DNA of 64,000 nucleotides from Eubacterium sp. AF16-48. GTDB taxonomy: Bacteria; Bacillota; Clostridia; Lachnospirales; Lachnospiraceae. Numbering within the stretch: position 1 is the first letter of the stretch; each line of letters opens with the position of its first letter. A model generated the notes under the pieces. The model did no database searches. It was not told the origin of the DNA and saw nothing but the letters and a program-made list of their open reading frames with translations. Shown one piece after another: positions 63,854 to 64,000 of the stretch. Where the stretch lies: contig NZ_QUHB01000002.1 in the NCBI RefSeq assembly GCF_003479405.1, positions 1-64,000 on the forward strand, given 5' to 3'. The position numbers were made by a program, and so were the translations under genes.

Positions 63854-64000
63854 AAACATACAGACAGAAACATCCGTACATTGCACAAATCGGGTACATA
63901 CTGCGGTACAAGCTGCAACGGTTCACATGGATGTTCAAGGTCAAGGATTGCAGACACATTTGTTTGTTCTGCGAATATTATGACACATGCAGACAGGAGG
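63850..64000 (+). CDS. Cys-rich protein, partial at the window edge
   Basis: ATG 63850 lies 8 nt behind GGAGG. The visible 50 residues read MKTYRQKHPYIAQIGYILRY, then a Cys-rich CRHICLFCEYYDTC, suggesting a small metal-binding knot. The gene continues past the window. Confidence 0.55.
   Translation, partial: MKTYRQKHPYIAQIGYILRYKLQRFTWMFKVKDCRHICLFCEYYDTCRQE

Overview
The window is a low-GC Firmicutes chromosome segment, almost certainly from a gut Lachnospiraceae (Clostridia). This rests on the undisturbed S10-spc-alpha ribosomal gene order, strong GGAGG ribosome binding sites, a group-I ECF transporter core next to truA, a DUF3793-flavodoxin pair, a DUF6110-P-type ATPase pair, and secreted proteins with Thr-rich linkers typical of that family. 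I see no rRNA, tRNA, CRISPR array or complete insertion sequence.

Layout. Positions 1-6.4 kb hold a membrane-tethered EEP phosphatase-like protein, exonuclease III, a secreted GH18 chitinase and a secreted CotH-kinase protein. Positions 6.5-12.6 kb hold a decayed radical SAM gene, a DUF1275 membrane protein, two PH-domain membrane proteins and a DUF6110/heavy-metal P-type ATPase pair behind a structured leader. Positions 13-22.4 kb hold enolase, the DUF3793/flavodoxin pair, an ECF sigma factor coupled to a membrane beta-propeller protein, a two-gene fused 2-oxoacid:ferredoxin oxidoreductase and a phosphopantetheinyl transferase. An rRNA-type methyltransferase faces them. Positions 23.4-24.4 kb are a gene graveyard, followed by a large secreted subtilase whose C-terminal domain is also found on the chitinase.

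Positions 27.6-44.0 kb carry the rpsJ to rplQ supercluster with secY, adk, map, infA, rpmJ and rpoA. The usual continuation (ecfA1-ecfA2-ecfT-truA-rplM-rpsI) follows, but it is split by two blocks of envelope genes. The first holds a GT2 glycosyltransferase and an LTA-synthase-like sulfatase (44.2-48.1 kb). The second holds a transglutaminase-like protein, an MBOAT/AlgJ-type O-acetylation pair and a lipoprotein (51.5-55.8 kb).

From just behind rpsI (about 56.95 kb) to the end of the window lies the left part of an integrated mobile element with visibly higher GC. It has phased direct repeats at its edge, a tyrosine integrase with a small RHH partner, a lambda-like regulatory switch (divergent promoters, three operators, XRE repressor), an excisionase-like HTH protein, a compact structured intergenic region, a HUH-type replication initiator and a membrane-anchored lytic transglycosylase. 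Its right end is outside the window. It could be a conjugative element, a rolling-circle integrative plasmid or a filamentous-phage-like prophage. This is the most promising place for an undescribed system.
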